The notes beneath the pieces are model-generated. The model ran no database searches. It was not told where the DNA came from and saw only the letters and a program-made list of their open reading frames with translations. Shown in pieces: positions 7,710-15,828 of a stretch of DNA of 36,716 nucleotides. The DNA lies in contig CAKKRP010000042.1 in assembly GCA_919902765.1 (NCBI GenBank), positions 1-36,716 on the forward strand. Direction: 5' to 3'. The DNA comes from Gammaproteobacteria bacterium. Lineage in GTDB: Bacteria; Pseudomonadota; Gammaproteobacteria; S012-40. How positions within the stretch are numbered: the stretch's first letter is position 1; the number at the start of each line of letters is the position of its first letter. The position numbers and the translations under genes were made by a program.

Positions 7710-8921
7710 ATGGCCCACTCAGAAATACCCACTACGCAAAAATGGAAAGAGATAGTAGCGACATTTCTCAAATTGGGCCTTACTGCCTACGGTGGCCCCG
7801 CGATTATGGGCATCATGCAGACCGAACTTCAAGAAAGACGCCAATGGGTCACCAAAGAACGCTTCATGGAAGGTCTTACTTTAGTCAACATGTTGCCCGG
7901 TGCGGCTGCGACACAATTGGGTATCTACTTAGGCTATATGCGCGGCGGGTGGTGGGGCGGATTGCTCGCGGGGCTGTGTTTTGTGCTACCCGCCTTTTTC
8001 ATCATGTTAGCGCTCACGCTATTTTACGCCGCCTTCGGCGCCACACCGTTATTACAGGGCGCACTCTATGGGCTAGGACCCGTCGTGCTAGGTATATTCC
8101 TGGTCGCCATTTATCGAATGGGACGGACTGCACTAACCAACATTCCTAAAATTACCATAGCCATAGTCGCGGCGCTCTTATTAATATATAGCCCGTTGGA
8201 TATCGTCACTATTCTCGCCGTAGCGGGAGGGACAGGAGTGTCATTGTTTCACTCCAAAAAGCTTGGGATATTGGTGATCTGTACAATATTTGCCCTGATT
8301 TCAGCCGCATACTTTGCAACTGATGCGCCGTCGATACACCTATCAAATTCGATCTCCACCACCGTCACGCCGCAGGCACCGGGTTTGTTGAACGTAGGAT
8401 GGTTTTTTTTCAAGGTAGGCACCTTTTCGTTTGGCGGTGGTTTGACTTTAATTGCATTCATCCAAGCACAAGTCGTAGATCAATATCATTGGCTCACACA
8501 TCAGGAATTTATTGATGGCTTGGCACTTGGCCAATTCACACCAGGCCCCATCCTCATGCTGTCTTCTTATGTAGGTTATAAAATAGCCGGGATTATAGGG
8601 GCAGCGGTGGGTGCGCTCGCCATCTTTCTACCTTCATTTATAATCATGTTGTCTGTGCTTCCCGTGCTTGAACGATTCAGAAATTTGCGCTGGATGAAGG
8701 CCGCGATGCAAGGTATCGCCCCGGCCGTCATTGGCGTACTCACGGTGTCCATTTTACAATTGGCGCCTCATGCCGTGCCCGATCTGACTGCGGGCGCGAT
8801 CTTTTGCGGGACCGTTATCGCGATGCTGGCATGGCGACTCGCAACGATGAAGCTCTTATTTCTTGGTGCACTTATAGGCATCATACGCAATCGTTGGTTT
8901 TCGCTGCCTGGATTACGCTAA
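7710..8921 (+). CDS. chrA: Second ChrA-type chromate/anion transporter
   Basis: A 403-residue two-domain CHR-family protein. The first half has LTAYGGPAIMGIMQTELQERRQW and MLPGAAATQLGIYLGY; the second has VGTFSFGGGLTLIAFIQ and LALGQFTPGPILMLSSYVGY. Both halves keep the FGG/YGG and PGP/PGA signatures of the family. AGAGGA lies a suitable distance before ATG 7710. It differs considerably from the ChrA at 4791-6137: it lacks the long hydrophilic central loop, and key motifs vary (YGGP for FGGP, PGAA for PGPE). So it is a diverged paralogue or separately acquired gene rather than a recent copy. Its substrate may be chromate or a related oxyanion. Confidence 0.9.
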   Translation: MAHSEIPTTQKWKEIVATFLKLGLTAYGGPAIMGIMQTELQERRQWVTKERFMEGLTLVNMLPGAAATQLGIYLGYMRGGWWGGLLAGLCFVLPAFFIMLALTLFYAAFGATPLLQGALYGLGPVVLGIFLVAIYRMGRTALTNIPKITIAIVAALLLIYSPLDIVTILAVAGGTGVSLFHSKKLGILVICTIFALISAAYFATDAPSIHLSNSISTTVTPQAPGLLNVGWFFFKVGTFSFGGGLTLIAFIQAQVVDQYHWLTHQEFIDGLALGQFTPGPILMLSSYVGYKIAGIIGAAVGALAIFLPSFIIMLSVLPVLERFRNLRWMKAAMQGIAPAVIGVLTVSILQLAPHAVPDLTAGAIFCGTVIAMLAWRLATMKLLFLGALIGIIRNRWFSLPGLR

Positions 8922-9031
8922 GTTACTCGCTCATTAATTCAGCAGTGACAAAGAAATAGTTTTACGAACGGCAATTTGATATACGCATTCCACTTTTTTG
9001 ATACGTTGCTTTTAACGCTGAGGAGAACTAC

Positions 9032-9955
9032 ATGAAATCATTTTGCCGTCTACTACTCATTGTATGCTCACTGCCCATTGGTTATGCCTCGGCCACAGAT
9101 AAACTGGAACTCCAAAGGGCCGCCGAAAATGTCTACGCCATTGTCGGAGAATTGGATAACCGCACACCCGAAAATCTTGGCAATAATGCCACCTTTGGCT
9201 TTGTCGTCACCGCCGAAGGTGTGGTGCTGATAGATGTGGGCGCGACATACCAAGGCGCGCAGCGCATCCACACCGTTATAAAACAAGTCACCGATAAACC
9301 CATCAAAGTGGTAATCAATACCGGCGGGCAAGATCACCGCTGGCTGGGCAACGAATACTTCAAAAAACTCGGTGCAAAAATCATAGCGCAAAAATTCGCG
9401 GTGGAAGATCAAAAGGCGCGCGAGCGTGATCAATTTATGATGCTAAATAATTTGGCGGGCGCCAAAGCCCTAGAAGGCACCAACGCAGTTTATGCCGATG
9501 AAACATTTGACAAAGAAACAAAATTTATTTTGGGTGGCATCGCGTTTGAGTTGCATCACACGGCACACGCCCATACGCAGGGAGATTCATTTGTCTGGCT
9601 GCCGAAGGAACGCATCGTATTCTCCGGCGACATCATTTATGTTGAGCGTATGGCAGTGATTTTGGACGTATCTAAGAGTAGCACCTGGTTGCAAGCCTTC
9701 GAGGCCATTGCGGCACTTGATCCTAAAACTATCGTTCCAGGCCATGGTCACGTCACATCGTTGGCACAAGCCACAGCGGATACCTATGACTATGTAAAAT
9801 ATTTGCGCGAGGGTGTGGCGACGTTTATGAAACAAGGCGGTAACGCCGCCGATATCGGCAAGGTCGACCAAGCGCGCTACAGTTATTTAAAGAATTACGA
9901 ATTGGCCCGAGGGCGCAACGCCCTGCAAGTCTATACCGAGCTTGAATGGGAGTAG
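9032..9955 (+). CDS. Periplasmic metallo-beta-lactamase-fold protein with altered metal motif
   Basis: It has a strong ribosome site (GAGGAG) and a signal peptide (CRLLLIVCSLPIGYASA, cleavage about residue 21). It then has the full MBL fold: GFVVTAEGVVLIDVGAT, the metal loop, HTAHAHTQGDSFVWLPKERIVFSGDII and VPGHGHV. The usual THxHxDH motif is TGGQDH here (97-102), so both site-1 His residues are replaced by Gly-Gln-type residues while Asp101 and His102 remain. The later ligands (the AHAHT His residues, SGD Asp, GHG His) are kept. This may be a family variant related to the SoxH/quinoprotein-relay type of MBL proteins; I cannot assign a substrate. The C-terminus (about 240-307) is helical. Confidence 0.85.
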   Translation: MKSFCRLLLIVCSLPIGYASATDKLELQRAAENVYAIVGELDNRTPENLGNNATFGFVVTAEGVVLIDVGATYQGAQRIHTVIKQVTDKPIKVVINTGGQDHRWLGNEYFKKLGAKIIAQKFAVEDQKARERDQFMMLNNLAGAKALEGTNAVYADETFDKETKFILGGIAFELHHTAHAHTQGDSFVWLPKERIVFSGDIIYVERMAVILDVSKSSTWLQAFEAIAALDPKTIVPGHGHVTSLAQATADTYDYVKYLREGVATFMKQGGNAADIGKVDQARYSYLKNYELARGRNALQVYTELEWE

Positions 9956-10007
9956 TGAACGGAAAACGCGTTGTAACGCACAGTGATGCCCACTGGATAT
10001 AAATCAA

Positions 10008-10037
10008 TTGCCCACAAATACCAAAAAGGCCTATACT
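10008..10037 (+). promoter_or_regulatory. Candidate sigma70 promoter for the methyltransferase gene
   Basis: TTGCCC (10008-10013) lies 18 bases from TATACT (10032-10037), a 5/6 -10 box, and transcription would begin near 10044. The -35 coincides with an in-frame TTG that could be taken for the gene start, which supports the downstream ATG 10065 instead. Confidence 0.45.
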
Positions 10038-10064
10038 AAGCCCGCAAATAATACAGGTGTAGTA

Positions 10065-10889
10065 ATGATTAAAGGCTCAATTTCCTCCGTCGGCGTCAAT
10101 GATCTGGTCATGGCAGGTGTGCTGGAGCACGCGTCCAGACTCGCCCCGCAAAAAGTCAGCATTGTGGAAATAGGTGCCGGGAAAGGGGCCTTGTCGCAGG
10201 CGATGCGCGCGCGCCTTGATCAACAAAACATTATATATGAATATGATTGCTGGGACATCGAGCCACACCAAATCAATGATCATAAACTCGGGTTCACTTG
10301 CCGGTATTTTGATGCGCAAGAAGAATTCGACACCACCAAAAAATACGACATCGTGATCGCAGTCGAGATCATAGAACACATCGAAAATCCGTTTCATTTA
10401 ATTCGAGAGTTTGCAAAAATCGGCAAAATGAATAGTTTGTTGCTGGTGACCTCGCCGAATATTCTAAGTCTGCCATCGCGTTTGCGCTATTTTTTTATCG
10501 GTTGCTATGACTTTTTTCGCCGTCCGTATAACGAGTATTGGCTTAATATGGGGCATCTCAACCCGATTAATCCGCTGCAACTGATCTACATCCTGCGTAA
10601 AAACGGCTTTGAATTGAACCAGTTGACCACCAATTACGGCGGGATCGATTCGCTGATTTTGTTACCGTTTACGCCGTTTATCGCCTTGTGGTCGGCCTGG
10701 CATTATCTCGCCAGAGAACGCAGCAAGGGCAACAAAGAGCAAACCAAGCGCAATCGCCTGACCTTCGCGTATGTGGTATCGCTACGCATGTTGCTGGGGA
10801 AAATCGCGATTTACCAAGCGATCCGCACCAACGATTTGGTGGCGGATAAAACCATCTGGTTTCGCAGTGATCCCAACTTTAAACCCTAG
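10065..10889 (+). CDS. Class I SAM-dependent methyltransferase
   Basis: From ATG 10065 (AGGTG six bases upstream) the protein has 274 residues. Motif I is [13 protein letters not shown] (about 32-43), the acidic residue after strand 2 is in YDCWDIEP, and the post-motif region is [16 protein letters not shown], the pattern of Methyltransf_11/23 enzymes. A C-terminal hydrophobic stretch ([20 protein letters not shown]) may contact the membrane and is followed by a basic region. A proline-rich HLNPINP segment is typical of methyltransferases that act on sugars, lipids or quinone-like molecules; the substrate is unknown. A longer TTG start at 10008 would place the predicted promoter inside the gene, so I prefer the shorter form. 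Confidence 0.8.
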   Translation: MIKGSISSVGVNDLVMAGVLEHASRLAPQKVSIVEIGAGKGALSQAMRARLDQQNIIYEYDCWDIEPHQINDHKLGFTCRYFDAQEEFDTTKKYDIVIAVEIIEHIENPFHLIREFAKIGKMNSLLLVTSPNILSLPSRLRYFFIGCYDFFRRPYNEYWLNMGHLNPINPLQLIYILRKNGFELNQLTTNYGGIDSLILLPFTPFIALWSAWHYLARERSKGNKEQTKRNRLTFAYVVSLRMLLGKIAIYQAIRTNDLVADKTIWFRSDPNFKP

Positions 10890-10915
10890 CCGCCCCGCTT
10901 AGGACGTATTATTTT

Positions 10916-11371
10916 ATGCAAATCTGGGTGGATGCGGATGCTTGCCCCAAGGCGATTAAAGAGGTGTTATTTCGCGCCGCCGAACGCACCAAGACACCTC
11001 TTATCTTAGTCGCTAACCAAACGCTGAACGCACCAAAATCCGCCTTTATACGCATGCTACGCGTGAATCGCGGCTTCGACGTCGCCGACAACGAAATCGT
11101 CAAACAACTGACACCCGGCGATTTGGTGATCACGTCCGACATTCCACTCGCCGCAGAAGTGATCGCGAAGGGCGGTCATGCGCTCAATCCACGCGGCGAA
11201 TTATATGACAAGGGCACCATAGGGTCACGCCTGAATATGCGCGATTTTTTGGATACAATGCGCGCCAGCGGCGAACACACCGGCGGACCCGCCCCGCTTT
11301 CACAAAGTGAAAGACGCGCCTTTGCGAATCATTTAGACAGATTTTTGATGGCGAAAACCCAGCGCCGTTGA
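10916..11371 (+). CDS. yaiI: UPF0178/DUF188 family protein (YaiI/YqxD-like)
   Basis: A 151-residue protein matching the whole UPF0178 family. It begins with [18 protein letters not shown], has an acidic cluster around residues 6-8, and later shows [42 protein letters not shown] and the terminal FANHLDRFL. The fold is PIN/NYN-like, which suggests nuclease or nucleic-acid binding activity, but no function is established. It lies 26 bases after the methyltransferase on the same strand and may be co-transcribed. A strong hairpin terminator overlaps its stop codon. Confidence 0.9.
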   Translation: MQIWVDADACPKAIKEVLFRAAERTKTPLILVANQTLNAPKSAFIRMLRVNRGFDVADNEIVKQLTPGDLVITSDIPLAAEVIAKGGHALNPRGELYDKGTIGSRLNMRDFLDTMRASGEHTGGPAPLSQSERRAFANHLDRFLMAKTQRR

Positions 11372-11400
11372 ATATAGAAAATTCAACGCGCTTTTATTTT
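11361..11400 (+). terminator. Intrinsic terminator overlapping the yaiI stop, between convergent genes
   Basis: AGCGC plus GTTGAAT (11361-11373, with a bulged C at 11366) pairs with ATTCAAC plus GCGCT (11381-11392) over a 7-base loop, giving 12 pairs. It is followed by TTTTATTTT. The TGA stop of yaiI lies in the left arm. The opposite strand also ends in a T-rich run (GGGTTTT), so it may serve both genes. Confidence 0.8.
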
Positions 11401-13976
11401 TGTTTGGGTTTTACGGGTTCTAAATATTGGGCCAGCACACCCGGGCGAGACAAATGGTATCCCTGCACCATATCCACCCCCATATCTCTGACCAACTCCA
11501 AGATCTCGGCGTTTTCGACGAATTCCACCACCACGCTTTTCTTTAAACTGCGTGCGATTCCTATCATTGCACTGACAAAGGCGATATTGTCGGTGTTTTT
11601 ATCCAAGTCCCGGATAAACTGTCCGTCAATTTTGATCGAATCGACATACAGGTGCTTTAAATAGGTAAAGGTTGAAAACCCGCTGCCGAAGTCGTCGAGA
11701 AATATACGACACCCGGTGACTTGCAGCGCCTCCACGAAAAATTGGGCGTCGCGTAGATCGGACACCGCAGCGGTTTCGGTCAACTCAATGATCAAGCGCT
11801 CCGCAGCGACGCCAAAGTACTTTAGTTGCTCTTGGATATAAATCGGCACTTGTTGGTCATCAAAGGTGCGTCCGGACACGTTGACGGCGATGCCGTCGAT
11901 TTGCGGATATTCTTTCAATTGTTTTATCACATTACGCACCACCCATTTGTCGATATCGAGTATCTGACGCGATTTTTCCGCGAAGTGGATAAATTGGCTG
12001 GGCATAATCAACTTGGTCGGGTCCTGCGCGTCTTGCAAGCGAATTAGCGCTTCCAGATGCGATATCGACAAGTCTTTTGCATGATAGACGCCCTGAAAAT
12101 GCAGTGTGAAAAATTCCTTTTCAAACGCCTGGTCCAACGTCTTATTCCATAATAGCCTTTCCTTGGTATGTATGGAATGGTCTTTGTTTGGGTTATAGAT
12201 CGCGTAAGAATTTTTCCCCTGCGTCTTGGCCTGGTGCATAGCGATACCCGCGTGCGCGATCAATTCTTCGGCATTTTGACCATGCGCGGGATATTTCGCT
12301 ATACCGACGCTGACCGCGATATTTACGTCAGTGTCTTCGACACTGATTTTGAGCGTGGACATCGCTTCTATGACGCGCGTCACCAGCGCATTGATAGCAT
12401 CCTCCGCCACACTGGTGGTTATAATGCCAAATTCGTCGCCGCCCACGCGCGCGACAAAATCGCTCGCCCGGGTAATCGACACCAGTTGATTCGCCGCGCG
12501 GGTCAAAATATGATCGCCGGTACTGTGGCCCAATGTATCGTTGATTATTTTGAATTCATCCAGCCCTAGGTACAGCACCGAGCATTTACCGTTATTTCGT
12601 TTTAACATGTTAATTTGATGATCCAATTGTTCTTGAAAGCGATGTCTATTGAATAGGCCGGTCAGGACATCACGCTCGGCTAAATAGATCAAGCGCTGTG
12701 CCATACGCATTTCTTCGGTGGTGTCTTCAAACATCCACAATCGGCCTATCAAACCGCCATCAAGGTCATGCACCGGGTGAGATGTTTGGACAAACGTTTG
12801 GCGACTGGAGAATGCGAGTTCGACACGGTCCAATTGCGTAACCATAAATACGTGATGCAGCGCGAATTCTTCATCTAAAAATGTCTTAGCAGCGCTTTTT
12901 AAAACATCTTTCGTGTGCAATCCCGCCAACACGACACCGCGCGGAATTTCCCACATAGTTTCAAAAGCCGGATTGGTGTAAACGATATGTTTTGTCTTGT
13001 CTTCGAACAAGATACCTATATTCATCGCCGACAGTAGGGCGCGTACGTGCTGCTGATCGCGCTGCGCGGCGAGGGTCAATTTCTGCTGATGTTGTTCGGA
13101 TATCTTCAAATCCAAGGCGGTCTTTTTGTGCTTTTCTATCTCCAGCGTGAGCGCCAAGGTGCGCTGCTTGACACGCGCGTCCAGCGTTGCTGCAAGCCCT
13201 TCCAGCTCCAGACGCGTGTTTTTTTCTTTTTCGGACAATGCGGTGATCAAACTATAGATGATGTAGGTCAATGTCACGCCGATTACGAGCGCGCACAGCG
13301 CTCGGAATACCGGAATAGGTAATTCAAAATAAAATAAAAAGTCGTCCTGCGTGGGCAGCCATACCGGAAAATCCGCGACGCGCACGGTGATCAGGCCGGC
13401 GAGTATTCCGTAACATCCAAATGCCAGCGCCAAGGAGGTAGCGGCCCATCTTACGCCGCGAACAGACGTTACTAACGCGGATAAAAGGAGGGATCGGCGC
13501 AACGCATAACCTGCAATCGTTGCGCCGGGAAAGGCGAACAAATAACGCGACATTGCCGATAAGGCGTGTACCTTGTCCGCGCTTACTAGCGTACCCGATA
13601 CCGCAATCAGCAACGCGACGCCGTAGATCGCTATTGCGCTATCGAGGCCTGCTATTTTGCGCGGTATGGCGCTGAATTGCAGCATGGCGCGCCGCGAAAA
13701 TTCAAATAAAACGCTGTAGGATATCCATTGCAGGACGACCACCCCCCAGGATATCGCGACGGACTCCGGTTGATACATTTCGACGATGACCAGCAATTCG
13801 CTGACCCCATGCAAATAGCCGAAGTAACCTATTAGGTGTAACTCTGCGGCGAGACTGAATGTATTCGGTGTTTTGGGCTGTAGCGAGATCACCAGCCCTA
13901 AGAAAATAAACGCGCAGCCGTAAAACGCAAATACGGCGTCGATATTGGACTGTAGTATATATGCTATGTAATCCAT
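11394..13976 (-). CDS. Membrane-PAS-GGDEF-EAL protein, GGDEF probably degenerate
   Basis: An 860-residue protein. It has about seven to eight hydrophobic helices (1-245), a coiled-coil linker (about 250-310), a PAS domain (about 315-430), GGDEF (about 440-600) and EAL (about 615-850). The GGDEF motif (512-516) and RxxD I-site (RASD) are present, but the first metal Asp of the DxD motif (PleD D327 position) is Gly471: the sequence is LGLDEFKIIND with a GGG codon. This predicts weak or no cyclase activity. The EAL domain keeps EAL (642-644), NVS, ELTET, LDDFGSG, IKID and the first Glu of EFVE (usually EGVE). It is therefore likely a phosphodiesterase with a regulatory GGDEF. The membrane domain resembles none I can name. 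Confidence 0.9.
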   Translation of the reverse strand: MDYIAYILQSNIDAVFAFYGCAFIFLGLVISLQPKTPNTFSLAAELHLIGYFGYLHGVSELLVIVEMYQPESVAISWGVVVLQWISYSVLFEFSRRAMLQFSAIPRKIAGLDSAIAIYGVALLIAVSGTLVSADKVHALSAMSRYLFAFPGATIAGYALRRSLLLSALVTSVRGVRWAATSLALAFGCYGILAGLITVRVADFPVWLPTQDDFLFYFELPIPVFRALCALVIGVTLTYIIYSLITALSEKEKNTRLELEGLAATLDARVKQRTLALTLEIEKHKKTALDLKISEQHQQKLTLAAQRDQQHVRALLSAMNIGILFEDKTKHIVYTNPAFETMWEIPRGVVLAGLHTKDVLKSAAKTFLDEEFALHHVFMVTQLDRVELAFSSRQTFVQTSHPVHDLDGGLIGRLWMFEDTTEEMRMAQRLIYLAERDVLTGLFNRHRFQEQLDHQINMLKRNNGKCSVLYLGLDEFKIINDTLGHSTGDHILTRAANQLVSITRASDFVARVGGDEFGIITTSVAEDAINALVTRVIEAMSTLKISVEDTDVNIAVSVGIAKYPAHGQNAEELIAHAGIAMHQAKTQGKNSYAIYNPNKDHSIHTKERLLWNKTLDQAFEKEFFTLHFQGVYHAKDLSISHLEALIRLQDAQDPTKLIMPSQFIHFAEKSRQILDIDKWVVRNVIKQLKEYPQIDGIAVNVSGRTFDDQQVPIYIQEQLKYFGVAAERLIIELTETAAVSDLRDAQFFVEALQVTGCRIFLDDFGSGFSTFTYLKHLYVDSIKIDGQFIRDLDKNTDNIAFVSAMIGIARSLKKSVVVEFVENAEILELVRDMGVDMVQGYHLSRPGVLAQYLEPVKPKQK

Positions 13977-14002
13977 GTCGCTTATGAACGGCTGGCAATT
14001 AA

Positions 14003-14015
14003 AACCCTAAGGGTT
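14003..14015. promoter_or_regulatory. Short palindrome upstream of the membrane-PAS-GGDEF-EAL gene
   Basis: AACCCT and AGGGTT flank a single base (14003-14015), 27 bases before the ATG at 13976. TGTAAA and TTTACA further up (14039-14066) also form an inverted pair. They may be operator-like, but no regulator can be named. Confidence 0.25.
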
Positions 14016-14101
14016 AATTATGTAGCGACCGTTTTCGCTGTAAATACAGTACTTTTTAATTTTACATCTCCCTTAGGCCGCTGTATCGGGCAATAGTTAG
14101 G

Positions 14102-14875
14102 CTACAGCCGGAAGTGTCCGTTCGCACTCAAGCGTTGCAAATTACGCCCCGGTACCAGCACCTTTAATTCGGCGAGGATGCGATCCTCTTCTCCGGGCAT
14201 CAAGTGGGTTAAAAATATTTTGGCGTCATGCTTGAGTTTTACGATATCGGCGGCGAAGGTTTTAGGACAATAATGCCCGGCCAGACCTGCGAGGTGTTCT
14301 TTGTGATTCGGGAAGGCGGTTTCAACGATCAATAAATCTAAACTATCGTGCGCATTGAGCGCCGCCCATAGGCTATCGTTGCTGCTGGTATCTCCGGAAT
14401 ACGCGAAGGCCTTTTTGCCCTTGCTGACCCGGTATCCGACGGCGGGCACGGCGTGATTGACGGGAATCATCTCGACCGTGCGCCCATCGACATCCAGCGC
14501 TTGGCCGGGGACCATTTCACAAAAGGTCAATACCGGGCGTTCCGGGGTCGGCAGCTTGGAAAAGTCCGGCCATATGACCCAGTTAAATATGTGATCTTGC
14601 AAGGCCTTGAGCGTCACCGCCTGACCATGTACTACCAAGGGTTTTTTTACAAGGGAAAAAATCGTATCCACCAGCAAGGGAATGAAATTGATGTGATCTA
14701 AATGCGAATGCGTAACGAAAACATGGCGTATTTCCGCCATTTCCGGCAGCGTCAACTCGCCCACCCCACTCCCGGCGTCGATCAAAATATCGTGATCGAC
14801 CAGAAAAGAAGTCGTACGGTGTCCCGCCCCTATCCCTCCGCTACACCCTAGCACTCGTAAATTCATGGTGGCCAT
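14102..14875 (-). CDS. Class II-type 3',5'-cyclic nucleotide phosphodiesterase (MBL fold)
   Basis: A 257-residue cytoplasmic protein with no signal peptide. It has the MBL start LRVLGCSGGIGAGHRTTSFLVD, the metal motif THSHLDHINFIP (H56, H58, D60, H61), AYSGDTSSND, and the PDE-II hallmark LLIVETAFPNHKEHLAGLAGHYCP. It ends with KIFLTHLMPGEE, which supplies the last His. These features fit class II cyclic nucleotide phosphodiesterases (CpdP-like) that hydrolyse cAMP and related nucleotides. ATG 14875 is taken as start; ATG 14866 three codons on is possible. It is on the same strand as the GGDEF-EAL gene but 125 bases away, so not clearly one operon. It could tie cAMP to the c-di-GMP genes nearby. 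Confidence 0.82.
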   Translation of the reverse strand: MATMNLRVLGCSGGIGAGHRTTSFLVDHDILIDAGSGVGELTLPEMAEIRHVFVTHSHLDHINFIPLLVDTIFSLVKKPLVVHGQAVTLKALQDHIFNWVIWPDFSKLPTPERPVLTFCEMVPGQALDVDGRTVEMIPVNHAVPAVGYRVSKGKKAFAYSGDTSSNDSLWAALNAHDSLDLLIVETAFPNHKEHLAGLAGHYCPKTFAADIVKLKHDAKIFLTHLMPGEEDRILAELKVLVPGRNLQRLSANGHFRL

Positions 14876-14901
14876 CTATCCGTAAGCACAGTAACACTCC
14901 A

Positions 14902-14931
14902 TTACGCTACCGGCCAAAAGCGGCATAAAAT
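14902..14931 (+). promoter_or_regulatory. Weak candidate promoter for ypjD-corB
   Basis: TAAAAT (14926-14931) is a 5/6 -10 box with TTACGC (14902-14907) 18 bases upstream, a poor -35. It is divergent from the phosphodiesterase gene, and no better promoter is seen before ATG 14996. Confidence 0.25.
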
Positions 14932-14995
14932 GGAAAAACTTTAACGCTTGTGCGATCATTCCCCATTACCTTGGTCCCCTGCGGAGTATGGACAC

Positions 14996-15796
14996 ATGAC
15001 AGAAGCAATCAGCGCCTTTAGCGCCCTCGCCTTATATCTGATTGCCGCCGCCCTATTGTGGCGGCGTTTGGTACAGCGCGAGCATGCACAGCCCCGCGCT
15101 TGGGCCTTGGCGGTGAGTAGTGTGGCGGTCATCGCGCATGCGCTGGCCTTATCTCAAGGCATGCTCCATGCCGAAGGCATGGATTTGAGCTTTGCCAACG
15201 CCGCTTCGTCGTCGATGTGGTTTGTGGCCTTGTTATTGATCGTCACGGCGATTAATAAGCCGATAGAAAACTTGGGGGTGCTGGTGTTCCCCACCGCTGG
15301 CCTATCGACCTTGCTGACCTATATCGTCCCTACACGTCATGCGGTCAATATGCACGTGTTAGGCATGGACATCCACATCCTGCTGTCGATTCTCGCCTAT
15401 AGCCTGTTGGGCATGGCAGCCTGCCAGGCCTTGTTGTTGTCGGTGCAAGAACGGCACCTGCACCAGCGCAAGCCTGGAGGGTTTATACGCGCCCTGCCGC
15501 CTTTAGAAACGATGGAGAATCTGCTCTATCAATTGCTCGCCTTCGGTTTCGCCCTGCAAAGTTTGGCGATGGCGACCGGTGCCGTGTATTTGACTAACTG
15601 GTTCGAGCAGCACATGGTACACAAGGTCGCGTTGTCGGTGCTCGCGTGGCTGGTGTTCGCCACATTGCTAGTGGGCCACTGGCGCTATGGATGGCGTGGC
15701 CGCACGGCGGTGCGCTGGACGGTGGGTGGATTTGTGGCCTTGGTACTGGCCTATTTTGGCAGTAAATATGTGTTAGAAGTCCTGCTGGGCCGCTGA
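14996..15796 (+). CDS. ypjD: CcsA-family inner membrane protein YpjD
   Basis: From ATG 14996 (GGAG nine bases upstream) the product has 266 residues and about eight hydrophobic helices. The central segment MDIHILLSILAYSLLGMAACQALLL is characteristic of the CcsA/YpjD family related to cytochrome c assembly proteins. It lacks the WGxxWxWD-type haem motif of true CcsA/CcmC, so a haem-handling role is uncertain. As in Escherichia coli, it is followed directly by a CNNM/CorB gene (32 bases), although ffh, the usual upstream neighbour, is absent here. A GTG at 14948 would add 16 residues of hydrophilic sequence and is less likely. Confidence 0.85.
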   Translation: MTEAISAFSALALYLIAAALLWRRLVQREHAQPRAWALAVSSVAVIAHALALSQGMLHAEGMDLSFANAASSSMWFVALLLIVTAINKPIENLGVLVFPTAGLSTLLTYIVPTRHAVNMHVLGMDIHILLSILAYSLLGMAACQALLLSVQERHLHQRKPGGFIRALPPLETMENLLYQLLAFGFALQSLAMATGAVYLTNWFEQHMVHKVALSVLAWLVFATLLVGHWRYGWRGRTAVRWTVGGFVALVLAYFGSKYVLEVLLGR

Positions 15797-15828
15797 CCCC
15801 CCACGTCAGCGAAAGGGGTCGTGATCGC

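Noticed and set aside
7691..8149. 152-codon plus-strand frame overlapping the start of the second chrA
   Set aside because: Arg/His-rich alternative frame; the chrA frame matches the CHR family throughout.
9068..9433. 121-codon minus-strand frame opposite the MBL gene
   Set aside because: Shadow of a gene with a signal peptide and ribosome site.
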